NCBI GenBank assembly: GCA_964036665.1
Contig: OZ038530.1
Coordinates: forward strand, 21,784,001 to 21,848,000
Direction of reading: 5' to 3'
Source: Gordius sp. MW1
Lineage: Eukaryota > Nematomorpha > Gordioida > Gordea > Gordiidae
Length of the DNA: 64,000 nt
A model generated the notes under the pieces. It was not told where the DNA came from and searched no databases. It saw nothing but the letters and a program-made list of their open reading frames with translations. A program made the translations under genes and the position numbers. Each line of letters begins with the position of its first letter. The stretch's first letter is position 1. This document shows positions 1 to 10,699 of this stretch, piece after piece.

Positions 1-370
1 ATTTTATAGATATTTGAGTTAGTTTCTTTCTGTATCTTTTTGAGATAATCAATAAATTGATAAATATTGGGTCTGATGATTTTTACCCATATTAGCTTTG
101 ATGTAAGAATATTGACCAAGGGTCAGTACCTGCCCACTTCTTGAAGATTTTTTAAATTCTAACCAAATATGCATTAAAATCTATATTTTGTATACTTATT
201 CTCTTCTTGCTCAAAAATGAGACAAATTCTTTAAAATAAGACATGAAAATAACAATTAAATATATGCTGTTTTGTCGTATAATTCTAAAATGTCTATGCG
301 CTTCGCATTTTCCATCCCCCCGACTTTTTCTGCTATTTTTTCATAATTCTGCTATTTTGACCCCGATTCC

Positions 371-545
371 ACATAGCACCTCAAACTCCCATCTCCTATA
401 GCACATAGCACCTCAAACTCCCATCTCCTATAGCACATAGCGCCTCAAACCTCCCATCTCCTATAGCTCATAGCACCTCAAACCTCCCATCTCCCATAGC
501 TCTAGCACCTCAAACCTCCCATCTCCTATAGCTTATAGCACTTAA
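371..545. repeat. Minisatellite, about 36-bp unit, five copies
   Basis: Five head-to-tail copies of a 35-36 bp unit built around CACCTCAAACTCCCATCTCC, separated by short ATAGCACATAG-like linkers. Copies differ by single bases and one small deletion. No coding potential is apparent. The sequence to its left (1-370) is AT-rich and I recognise nothing in it. Confidence 0.85.
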
Positions 546-809
546 AGTGACTATGTGCTAGTAGACATAGCGTATTTAATAGGCTAATCCCATCAGCGGG
601 GAGGTGCTAAGCGCGCTAGTGCTAAGCGTTTTCCAACCACTAGTCCGGACACAAACAAAAAGCGAGCCCATAAATTGCATAGCAAATTAATAAGTATATG
701 TAGCGAGAAACGAACAAGGAACATATATATATATTTCAGCAACAAACTATAAACCCCAATAAAAGTAAAGATCAACGACTGTTAGTTTAAGCGTTCCTAT
801 TTATGTATG

Positions 810-982
810 GATGGGCGTAGCCAAGATTGGATTTGGGGGGGGGGGGGCAATAATGATTTAGGGAGGGGCAAAATAATCATTTTTAGTAATTTTAGTCATA
901 ATTGTAATATATTTTAAGAAATTTTTTGGATTTAGAGGGGGGGGCAGCCGCCCCTCCCTGCCACCCCTTAGGTATGCCTATG
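810..982. mobile_element. MITE family A copy (CATGGGCGTAGCCA ends)
   Basis: Ends are an imperfect inverted pair, GATGGGCGTAGCCAAG on the left and GGTATGCCTATG on the right. The interior is the family pattern: a G run, an AT-rich core including TTTAGTCATAATTGTAATA, then a GGGGGGGGCAGCCGCCCCTCC block. Flanks TTATGTAT and TATGTATA resemble a decayed target duplication. It is non-coding. Confidence 0.75.
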
Positions 983-1131
983 TATATATGTAATACAAAG
1001 CCTGCATTTTGTGCAAGCCTTTTTAAATCGTATGTGCCATAAAACAAAATCTCATGTCATCTCACATGTAATTATATAATAAGGGATTTATGGCGTAGAA
1101 AAAATATTTTATAAATGGTGTATTGTTTAAA

Positions 1132-1274
1132 TAGTGTTGTAAAAACGGCTGAGTTATATTTGGTCGAGCTTTGGTTTTAGACCAAATATTTTTTGAAAAA
1201 CAGACCAGAATATACAGATACACTTAGTTAAACCAAAGGTGGATCAAACAAAACTCAGCCGTTTTACAACAGTA
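1132..1274. mobile_element. MITE family B copy (TAGTGTTGTAAAAACGGCTG ends)
   Basis: Near-palindromic element starting TAGTGTTGTAAAAACGGCT and ending with the inverted sequence AGCCGTTTTACAACAGTA. The interior carries the GGTCGA and CAGACCAGAA motifs shared by the other copies. It lies left of NPEPL1-like exon 4. No clean target duplication is visible. Confidence 0.8.
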
Positions 1275-1470
1275 ATTGCCTATATAAATCCTAATTTTAT
1301 TCAATAATATAAGATTTTTCCCTCTAATTTTTATTATGTAAAAATTATTTAAATAGAGTTTTTAGCAAAAAAATCAAACAGTGGCGCAACCAAACAAACA
1401 AACAAACAAATTGAAGGTTTAGAAACCTCACATGAGACCAAGCAAAATTATTTGACGATCTTTAAAATAC

Positions 1471-4400
1471 CTCCAAATCCTTGTACATTGAGATCATTGC
1501 CTCGTACAATTTTCGGCACAATTCCCAAATCAGTTCCGATTCTTTGGATTTCCTATCAGGCACATTATAACAAAACACAAAATTTTAATTTTAAAACGAT
1601 TTAAATCGTCTAAAATGCGATGCGAAAATATTTTCTTTTTTTATAAATGTTTACTCAATTTACATCTAAATTTAGTAGTTTTTAAAGTAAAATTTTTAAA
1701 GGCTAAGATAGTAATTAAGCCATACCATCCATAATCCACAAATAATTGTAAAGGAAACAGCTTTATACACTACAAATATAAATGTTTTTATTTTTAAACC
1801 TAAGGATGTTCAGATAAATGAGATTAACGGTGTTAACAAGGCATTTATCGGGGGCATTTTTCCTCTCTGTTTTTATTTATGTTATATTATTAGGTATATG
1901 ATCTTATAAACCATTGACTAATCTACAGGGCTATAATATTCTTTTATGTTTCATTTCTTTTAAAGTTCATCCGCGTTATCCGAATTGTTAGTACTCCAAC
2001 TTTTTCTGGAAAACGGATGACATAAACTTATAAAACTTTGACGATTCAACAGCTGGTTATTTATAATAGCATTGAATGGCAAAATCTAACCTACCTACCT
2101 TCATTTAGGGTGTGCACATTTTTAATCATATGAGCTAACATTATAAGAATAATAAATTTATAAAAAATATTCACAACTTTGAGACAACAGCAAGGAATGG
2201 ATTAAAAGCTTAAATTTTAGCATATATTACTCATGTGTTGCATATTTAAATTCATTTATCATCTAAATATTCGTACTATCAGACGTTAAAATAAAGTTTT
2301 AAACTTTAATTAATTCGATTCGTTGCTGAGGTTGAAAATAGTGACTAGCATAAACATATTATTGAATTATATTTGTCAGATCAGGCGGATACACTGTTAA
2401 AGTCAATATTTATAGATAGTGTTTATCAGCTGTCCACCGGTCTATAGTATTAATTTAGTTTATGAGAGAACTGACTAACCGTGTAAAATTTATAATGATA
2501 TAAGTAGTATTGTAAAAACAGTTGGGTTTTATTTGGTCGACCTCAAGGCTTAGTTGAAATTTGAAAAACAGACCAGAAGGGACCGTTAATCTTGTAAAAC
2601 CAAGGGTCGACCAAGCAAAACCCAGCCGTTTTTACATAAAACGTAACTAAAGAGGTATGCATGGACGTGGTCAGAACTGGATTTAGAGAGGGGGGGGCAA
2701 TATTGATTTAAGGAGGGGCGAAATGATAAATTTTAAGAATCTTAACCATAATTATATTAAATTTTGAAACAAAATAAATGGATTTTTAGAGAGGAAGGGG
2801 GCAACCGCCCATCTCTCCCACCCCCTGACTAGGCCCATATTTATATATGTTTACTTGAATAAATTCGTTGGTACTCATGAGATTACAGGGCATGTCTACG
2901 ATTAGGGAAGTCAAGCGCACGGCATAACCCATTTGTGTTAAAAGGTTAGCTTGTCGCTCCTTCATAGCCATCCTCTGTACCACGTCATTCCTTTCTTCCA
3001 CCAAAAAAAACTCTACCAAAACTTCTTTATCTCCCTTCAGCTCATCTATTACCATTAATTGCAATATTTTATAAAGATGATTGCATGGACGTAGGCGTAG
3101 CCAAGGGGGAGGGCAGGGAGGGGTGGCTGCCCCCTCTTAATCTAAAAATTTGTCAAAAAAGTTTATTTTGGCCCTCCCTAAATCATTATTGCCCCCTCCC
3201 CTCTAATTTTGATGCTAACTACGCCCATGAAAGAATGTAAAAACATTACAATGCACTATGCACAAATTTAAACGGTTTCTTATGGTCAAAACTTCTAAAA
3301 TTAAATTACTATGCGATATCATTTCTTCATCTTGTTTAACCAATAGGTTTCATTTTTAAGAGCCATTTCACAGAAACATTAATGGCAAATCAAACATCAA
3401 TAGAAAGGTAAGGAATGATGGGTATAAATGCCATGGAAATGCAAATAATATTTACATATGTTCATCAAATATATAGCATGCATAATGTAATTTTTTATAT
3501 TTAATGCTAGTTCTTAAAAGTTATAGCTTTAATAAGACTTTTTTACATGAAAATATACTCCTAACCCTAGTGGTAGTGTGGTAAAATGGTTGTGTTTTGT
3601 TTAATCGTCGTTTGGTTTTAGTTGACTAAACATATGCAAAACAATTAGGTTTTTTTGTATCTTTCAGTTAGGTCGGCATCTACTAAGAAAAACATCCCAA
3701 AAAGCCTCATTTTGTTTACAGTTGACTAAAACCACAGGTCAATTAAACAAAATTCAGCCGTTTTTACAACACTACCTAGTGGGAAGTAGCTAAGCATAGC
3801 TATTAATAGAAAGTTCCACATGCGCCACTGATAGCTGGATACTAAAAAAACTAGCAAGCTCAGGAGAAATTGGTAAATATTTTAAAAATGCAATTTTTAT
3901 TATTGAGGCCCAAACATTGGGTGAGCTACATTGGATAATCTTAATGAATATCATCTAATCAAGAGTTTTGTTAAAGAAACATGGGCGTAGCCAGCATTGC
4001 AATTAGAAGGAGGCAATAATGAGTATTTTTACAAATTTTAGCCATAATTTTAATAAATTTCAACAAATTTTTGGATTTAGAGGGGGGCAGCCACCCCTCC
4101 CTGCCCCCCTTGGCTACGCCAGTTTAAAGGAATATAGAAATTTGGTCATTAAATTGAATCATTAAGAATTTTATGATCAACACAATCTTTACTAAACATA
4201 AATCAGTCAAAATACATTACTTATTAAGATGTCACCATCCTCAGACCCTTCTTCACTCAAAGCTTGTTCTCTTTGTTTAGCTGACGTTTTGGCTGTGTAG
4301 GATGGAAAAGCTCTAGAAACAGCTGCCCCAGTGGCTAAAACAGCTGACCGTGGGCAAACCACTACTATTTGAGCCCGTACCTTCCCATTTTTAAACATGT

Positions 4401-5000
4401 GGGAAGAGAGGGATCGTATGGCCTTTGTAAGGGCATGAGGTCTTGTTGGAGAATTGTGTCTACTGTAATAATCTGGTAAAAGGCTTAAGCTACAAATGTC
4501 TAAGTGCAAAGAACAAGATGATGTAGTTACACAAGTTGGATCAGTTTCCTCGGAAGGTTTTATAGCCTTGATAGCTGTTTGGTATGTCTGCATTTTTTGA
4601 AACAGATAAAAATCAAATTTCATAAACATGAAGTTGAGAAAGTAACATGATAAAACAAATTATTATAATAAGTTATTAATTGATTGTAACATCCTCACAT
4701 ATATTAAATAAAATTGTTTAAACATACACCACAATTATTAAGATATTTAGTTTTAGGGCTGAAATTCATTGTGATAACTGTTGCAATCGAATTTTAAAAT
4801 TAATTTTAATATAATAAGGGTGTTGACAACATAAATAATTATTAGCTTACCTCCTGTGAAACTTTTGACCCAAATTTTAATTTAAGGTCTTCATATTCAA
4901 CAAGCTTAACGTATTTGTACTGCCCAAATATGCTAAGTGTATCTTCATCCCAATTGGTTGGCGTGAAGTTGGGCGAAAATATAACTTTAACCTTTTTCAT
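1471..5000 (-). CDS. NPEPL1: NPEPL1-like M17 aminopeptidase, N-terminal exons only (partial)
   Basis: Putative cytosolic leucyl-aminopeptidase-like metallopeptidase (family M17). Four minus-strand exons join in phase: 5000-4851 (ATG at 5000, 50 codons, donor GTAAGC), 4587-4236, 3045-2855 and 1552-1471. Recognition rests on blocks typical of NPEPL1: SRHNSP near the middle of exon 2 followed by a V.C..S.V...AAVSRAFP stretch, VEFFLV in exon 3, then VRLTSLIVDMPCN with an MSTNEF segment, and in exon 4 an IQRIGTDLGIVPKIVR run ending GFGG. About 258 residues are covered, which is the N-terminal domain and the linker to the catalytic domain. The metal-binding catalytic exons are not seen in bases 1-1470 and presumably lie beyond the window edge. 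The exon 2 donor could also be at GTAATG a few bases on, in the same phase. Introns carry several MITEs. The family assignment is firm; exact splice sites are inferred. Confidence 0.85.
2505..2637. mobile_element. MITE family B copy, decayed right end
   Basis: Starts TAGTATTGTAAAAACAGTTG and ends CCCAGCCGTTTTTACAT, with the family motifs GGTCGACC, AACAGACCAGAA and GACCGTTAATCTTG inside. The right terminus has lost its last bases, so no target duplication can be read. It sits in the intron between exons 3 and 4 of the NPEPL1-like gene. Confidence 0.75.
2657..2838. mobile_element. MITE family A copy
   Basis: Left end ATGGACGTGGTCAGAACTGG, interior G run, AT-rich core, GGGGGCAACCGCCC block and right end CTGACTAGGCCCAT. 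It lies immediately downstream of exon 3 of the NPEPL1-like gene, whose donor is only about 16 bases away. Confidence 0.7.
3083..3229. mobile_element. MITE family A copy, inverted orientation
   Basis: Left end GCATGGACGTAGGCGTAGCC, then GGGGGAGGGCAGGGAGGGG, the AT-rich core and right end GATGCTAACTACGCCCATG. It sits in the intron just upstream of exon 3 of the NPEPL1-like gene. The left end looks like two overlapping starts (CATGGACGTA and GGCGTAGCC). Confidence 0.75.
3574..3774. mobile_element. MITE family B copy with perfect 8-bp target duplication
   Basis: Starts TAGTGTGGTAAAATGGTTGT and ends AGCCGTTTTTACAACACTA. It is flanked by CCTAGTGG on both sides (3566-3573 and 3775-3782). The 8-bp duplication and TAGTGTTG-type terminus place this family among hAT-derived MITEs. 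It lies in an NPEPL1-like intron and has no coding capacity. Confidence 0.92.
3980..4120. mobile_element. MITE family A copy
   Basis: Left end CATGGGCGTAGCCAGCATTG and right end TTGGCTACGCC. Flanks TTAAAGAAA and TTTAAAGGAA look like a decayed target duplication. It lies in the intron between exons 2 and 3 of the NPEPL1-like gene. Confidence 0.8.
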
Positions 5001-5090
5001 ATTTAAATTATTCAAATGTTTTAAATTAAATCACTAAGGTTTAATGCAATAGGATACATATATTATTTATGTAGTGATGGTAATTTGCTC

Positions 5091-5317
5091 CAGTGAGCAT
5101 TGCTCACTGTGAGCTCTGTCCCCTCACAAGCATTGTGTATCCTACTCTACTCATGAGTAGGATACAGTATGAGATGAAAATGCTCGAGAGGCGAAGGGGT
5201 AGTAGCAAATAGTAACTCATGTATAGAGCTGTCTGCCTGAGCAGCATTTTATGTTAACTAACAGTCTAATATGAGCAAATGCTATGAGCAAGCAGTTTTC
5301 TAAACTGCTCATAGCAT
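5091..5317. repeat. Cluster of three strong inverted repeats
   Basis: Three hairpin-forming palindromes follow each other. CAGTGAGC (5091-5098) pairs with GCTCACTG (5102-5109). GTATCCTACTC (5137-5147) pairs with GAGTAGGATAC (5155-5165). The stretch 5279-5298 pairs with AAACTGCTCATAGCAT (5302-5317) apart from a four-base bulge. The cluster lies between the start of the NPEPL1-like gene and a hAT element. It could be a foldback element; no ends or target duplication were found. Confidence 0.7.
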
Positions 5318-5360
5318 CTCATATCACATTATAATGTGTTATTTTGTTTTAATATAGGCG

Positions 5361-7190
5361 CAGAGCTGTTAAAGTTACTTTACCACAGTAACTAGTTAAG
5401 TTACAGTTACTTTCACAAAAAATGTAACTAATTACAGTTACAGTTACAATTTTTAAATGTAACTGATTACAGTTCCAATTACTTACCTGATGGAACTAGT
5501 TACACCTAAAGTTACAAAAAACAATATTTTTTGATATTATTTATTTAAACATTTATATAAAAGTCAGAAGGTAATAAATGATGATTCGATTTCAATAATA
5601 CGTTATATTCTATATTGTCATCTAATAAGCTAGTTCGCTTTTCACTGAAAATTAATTTACCAAGACTAAAAAGACGCTCGACGGGGGCGCTAGTTGGTAG
5701 GGGTACATTGAATTAAATAAAAAGTTTTTTCAATTAGGGAAATTATTATATATTATGAGGGGTATAGATAGTGTATTCCCAGCGAAATAATGCCTTAGAA
5801 AGATAATAGGCTAATAAAGATGAATTCTCACTGAGAGAACGCCTACCACTTAGTAGGTTTAAGGTCATGACTTTGGACAAGGTTAAAACTTAGTCCTCCG
5901 AATATAAATGTTCCAAAAAATTGTCAAAACCTATGAAAAATTTGAAGCTATGGACAGAAGAGAATGAATTTACAAGAAGTAATATTAATAGCCTGCCAAA
6001 AAACATCTTAATATTACTGAGTATTGTATACCAGCAAGAAGTATTATGATTAGTGAAAATAACATTAGCAATGTCAAAGAATTTTTGGCTTTGGCTATGT
6101 GAATTTCCAAATAATTGTGAAAAATGCTTTTAATGCAAGTGCAATTGTTGCTTTTTATACAATATATTTGCAAGCATGTGGTGGCAATTAAACTTAAATT
6201 TTGCCAATCGATCAAAGAAGCCAAAAGTTTGGGGCAAAAAAGAAAGCGAGGTAGACCCTTAAAGGCTAAATCAGCATTTATTGTTAAGTAATAGTAGTTT
6301 AGATAATTTAACACTGATTATATAACATATTTTAGGTTTTTGATATGAAAGTTGTATCCAGCAAAATTTGTCTATTTTCCATTTTTAATTGTACTAATTA
6401 TTTTGTGATTATATTCAAATAAAAATTTATATATTGCCTTTATAAAGTTTAAGATTGACAACTCTCAATAAATTTGCAAATAAATACATTATAAACACAA
6501 GCATAGTAAAATTTAAGAAGCGAGAGACAGAGCATTTTAGAATGGAAAATATAGGTCGTTACTTTTCATAGCTTTTCTAATTTGCCATATTTATTTGAAG
6601 GGTGAGAAGGGACGAAAAAATTCAAGACACTAAGATACCTTTTAATTGATAAAACAATCAGGTCTCCAATCTGTTTAATGTAGCCAGAATAAAAAACTAT
6701 TTTAATTTCCACAAACTGCTTCCAAAATTTAAATTTAGAGGTTGGGCCAAAATCAACAGATATTTTAAGTTGATAAAAATTTGTTTTGCACATAAATAAA
6801 AAGAACTGAACAATTGATAAGATAACCAATTAAAATTCATTAAATATTCATTACATTTTTTACCTGTTGTGTCACTTCTTTAAATTTTTGGAATACAAAT
6901 TTGTACTAAAATAATATTTTATATAATATTGGTAATTTACTGATCAAATAGATTTTCTATTCGAAATTTAAATTTTCAATTTTGATCCGCGAAGGAAATT
7001 TAAATTAAGGTGAAGTACGCAAACTAGACGTGTAATTTAAATATTTAATTAAAAAAAATTTAATTTTAACTTTAGTTACACAGTTACTGAAATAATGTAA
7101 CTAACTACAGTTACAGTTACCCTGAAGTAAAAGTAACTGGTTACAGTTACTTTACTGAAGAAAAGGAACTAGTTCCAGGTAACAGCTCTG
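5361..7190 (-). mobile_element. hAT DNA transposon, decayed, with TIRs and target duplication
   Basis: Left end CAGAGCTGTTAAAGTTACTT and right end GTAACAGCTCTG form inverted repeats (CAGAGCTGTTA), followed inward by many GTTACAGTTAC-like subterminal repeats on both sides. Flanks are TATAGGCG (5353-5360) and CATAGGCG (7191-7198), an 8-bp duplication with one mismatch. The only recognisable coding remnant is the transposase C-terminus on the minus strand near 5601-5698. The element is 1830 bp and non-autonomous in its present state. Confidence 0.9.
5601..5698 (-). pseudogene. hAT transposase C-terminal dimerisation domain remnant
   Basis: The minus strand reads VPLPTSAPVERLFSLGKLIF and continues with a KRTSLLDDNIE-like stretch. 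This is the hallmark ending of hAT transposases (a P.TSAP.ERLFS block then an R..L......E tail). No complete open frame surrounds it; the upstream minus-strand sequence is broken by stops. It belongs to the element bounded at 5361 and 7190. Confidence 0.8.
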
Positions 7191-7234
7191 CATAGGCGTA
7201 AGTAGGATTTCCTCAAAGAAGGGGGGGGGGGTAT

Positions 7235-8150
7235 AAAATTTATAAGATGACAATTTTAATATGGTTTAAATTTATATTTTATCGTTTTTAAGAACAGGTG
7301 TCAATGTTATAATTTTATTAAATGTGCGAACTAATTTTTTTTGCAATTTTCTTTATATATGGCTAAAATATGTTTAATGATATTAAATTTTTTTTTATAC
7401 ATGCCAAAAAATTTATAAAAATTTATTTAATTATAAATTTTTGAATTTTCTGTCTCACCCAGGTGGTAGTAATTATTTTGACAATTTTAATATGGTTTAA
7501 ATTTATATTTATCGTTTTTAAGAACACGTGTCAATGTTATAATTTTATTAAATGTGCGAACTAATTTTTTTTTCAATTTTCTTTACATATGGCTAAAATA
7601 TGTTTAATGATATTAAAATTTATTTTTTATACATGCCAAAAATTTTATAAAAATTTATTTAATTATAAATTTTTGAATTTTGTGACACACCCAGGTGGTA
7701 ATAATTTTTTTGATAATTTTAATACGGTTCAAATTTATATTTTATCGTTTTTAAGAACAGGTGTCAATGTTATAATTTTATTAAAGGTGCGAACTAGTTT
7801 TTTTTTCGATTTTCATTATATATATCTAAAATGATTTTTAAATTTATTTTTTATAAATGGCGAAATTATTTTTTATTGTATAATTTTTTTGACATTCTTA
7901 ATATGACTTAATGTTTCTAAATTTATATTTAATAATATTTTTAGTCCAGGTCACAATGCAAAGTTTTATAAAAGGTGGGAAATTTTGCTTTATAGAATAT
8001 TCTATATAGATGGCTAAAATCTGTTTAATGATTTGAAAATTTACGCCTTTATACATGCCAAAAATATGTTGATTGCTTTAAATATAAATTTTTGAATATT
8101 CTGTCTCACCCAAATGCTAATAAATTTTTTGACATTTCTAAATGGTTTTT
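7235..8150. repeat. Tandem repeat, about 230-bp period, three to four copies
   Basis: The block containing TCAATGTTATAATTTTATTA recurs at 7301, 7531 and 7764, and a shortened, diverged fourth copy starts near 7890. Each unit includes ATACATGCCAAAAA and ends near CACCCAGGTGGTA. Copies drift progressively to the right. Open frames inside are artefacts of AT-rich sequence. Confidence 0.85.
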
Positions 8151-9417
8151 TAAGCCAGGTTACCCCGGGGTTACTTATATCTTTCTAGTTATTTTTTAAA
8201 ATAATAATGATATTAATTCAAGATTTTAAACCATATGTGTATTTTTCCATAAGGCATAAGTAAAAAAAATTTTGTTTAGAAAAAATAAAATTTAAAATTT
8301 TTTATTGAGAAAAAACGATTTTTCGGGGCTATTAGTAGTTTTTACAAAAAATTTTATTTTGCACACAAAATTTTTGTGGCTCAGTATTTTGGATTGATTT
8401 AACTTTTATCTTATAAAAGGAGATTTTTTATATAAAAACCGTCTAATGATTAAATTTTTATATGCAAAATAACATCTTAAATTATTGATTGTTTATAAAA
8501 TAGGGGTCAGGGCTAGTCGGAGAGGGGCTATTGCTAGCCATTTTTTATTGTATTTAACAAATGACAAGATTTAAAAAACAAAAAAATTTGTTTAATAATC
8601 TAACTTAGTGTTATTTGGAATAGAAATAGACTATGATTAAACATTACAAAACGACTAAAAGTTTTTTTCCATTGCTAAATCCGTCTTTTAAGTGTTCCTA
8701 AGTCAGATTGTCATCTTGCCCCTTTTTTATTTGTTTTATAAAAAAAATAATTATATTACATTTGCATTTTCTACATTTTTTATAATGGAACAATTTTTTA
8801 TTGATTTGAGTTAGCATACACCATACACTAATAAGAAGTTAAAACGTCAGAGTTAATCTAAGGGCTATGACTAGCCCCGGGCATTTTCAAAAATTTTTGG
8901 ATTTTTGTTTTTTTTTAACTTAATTTGTGAGAAAACTATTACTTATTTCCCTCCAAATTTTTTTCCTATTGTAAAAATAGATCTTAAAAATATATTCCAA
9001 AAAAAATTAGAAAATTTGTTTTTAATTTTTTTAAAATGCGATTTATTTTTTTATGAAAGGTGTGAATTTAAATAACAAGAGATAAGGAAGAGGGGATAGG
9101 CGATATGTCACATAAGACATAAGTAATTTACACATTTGCTGAGCAGATTAATTGCGATATGTCACATAATTAATTAACACATTCGTTGAGAAAAATGGAT
9201 GAGCAACTTGCTATCAGCAATTGCTCGTACAAAACTACTTTTATTTAAAGTTGTAAACAAGCTAATATTCCTACTGCTTGAGCTTGTATTTGCTGTTACA
9301 ACTTAACTCTTCTAGCATTTTATCTCTCTTGATGACAAAGCTTATGCGTCCGAGCACATATGCTTATGTGTTTACGTCCAAGTCGGAGCTAAAAAGCAAC
9401 TTTACATCTATATATTT
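8151..9417. other. AT-rich stretch, nothing recognised
   Basis: Mostly A/T runs without a coding frame of interest. A short direct duplication, GCGATATGTCACATAA, occurs at about 9092 and 9154. No gene, RNA or transposon end was identified. Confidence 0.5.
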
Positions 9418-9728
9418 ATGTCTGTTTAAACAAAACCATAGACTGCCGAACAGATGATTTTTTCTATTAAAGTCATTCAGACACCAAAATAACTGCCATC
9501 TTGTTGGAAAAACTCAACAACTGATATATTTATACTTCTCCATGATATAATATTGAAGAAAATAAATAAGACTAATAGCTTAATTTATAAATTAAAAAAA
9601 AAAGTAAATTAGAACAATAAATTATGAATTCTATTGTTTGGTTACAATTTCCCACAAAATGGCGCTTGCTATATTTGCTGAAAAAATTATCAGCTGTTCG
9701 GTCTATGGTTTTATTAGTCTATGGTTTA
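9418..9728. mobile_element. Foldback-type non-autonomous element
   Basis: The ends are inverted: left GTTTAAACAAAACCATAGAC, then GCCGAACAG; right CTGTTCGGTCTATGG, followed after 8 bases by AGTCTATGGTTTAAAC. The right arm contains the CCATAGAC motif twice. The interior is AT-rich and non-coding. I could not read a clear target duplication, so its superfamily is unassigned. Confidence 0.65.
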
Positions 9729-10560
9729 AACTAATGACATTAGTGCATAAACTCATGAGCGTGCTAGGTTGTGGTCGAGATGGCCAAGGTTTTCTCCCCC
9801 AAGAAAAACTCCTAGCCTCTTCCAAGGGCAAAATATTGGGCTCTTCGGCTCCTCAAGCTAAATTTTTTAACCCAATTCTAAAGTATTTTAGAAAAATTGT
9901 AATAATTTTAAACATATTAACCCAACCCTTCTAATTAATTGATTCTTATATTTTCAACCTTATTTTGCACATGCAAAAGATTCTTTGTGCTATACAATAT
10001 TATTTTAATTTATTAAGTTAAGTTCTAAAAGCATATTAAAAGAGTACTTTGTGATTTTATTCATTTATTTCAAGTTGTGTGTAAGATAATAGCAATAATT
10101 AATGCATTCGCATATAACTTTGTCTAATGGTAGTTGCAGTTAGATCCGCCATAGCAGGACCCGAATCTAAGATGCCTTTTTTAAAAGCCCTTTTCAAACA
10201 TATATATTTAGAAAATTTATGCTTATGATAATTTTATTATATACTTTAAATTGTTTTAACTCAACATAAATATGACAAACTTATTACATACAATTTACCT
10301 GTTAAAATGTATCATTTTATTTAAATTGAATGATCTAAGTTTAAAATGGTAAATGTAAATTTGTTGAAGTTAGATAAGCTTTTCGGCTACGCCACTGCGT
10401 ATAATTAATGTTAACTAAAAACGTAACTTAATTACTAATCTAACAATAAAAAATATCTAGTATTTGAATTTTAAATATACTATTTGCTAGTCTTTGTTGT
10501 TCTTTGTCCAAATCATTATTCAAACATTCTTACAGGCCCTTTCATCATAGGATTTAAATG
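9729..10560. other. AT-rich stretch, no gene recognised
   Basis: An open frame at 9638-9934 overlaps the preceding foldback element, matches no family I know and lacks any domain signature. The rest is AT-rich and featureless apart from its boundary with a LINE remnant. Confidence 0.4.
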
Positions 10561-10699
10561 TTATTCAGAAATCTCGCAACCCCAAACACCAAATTAAAAG
10601 GATTGGTATGCTTGTTAGGTTTCGCGCTCCGTTGCTTATCTCCATTCGATATGCGCATATAACATTACACCTTAGTTCTTTGGTGAATGTCATTGTATA

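Noticed and set aside
835..850. G runs as possible regulatory quadruplexes (also 7220, 12583, 40245)
   Set aside because: Most are part of the MITE family A arms or isolated homopolymers; no four-tract arrangement tied to a gene was seen.
2786..2854. C-terminal part of the 92-residue minus-strand frame after EFIQ
   Set aside because: It runs past a splice donor into a MITE; only 2855-3045 is exon.
7589..7834. 81-residue frame
   Set aside because: It lies in the 230-bp tandem repeat and is a product of AT-rich sequence with low-complexity content.
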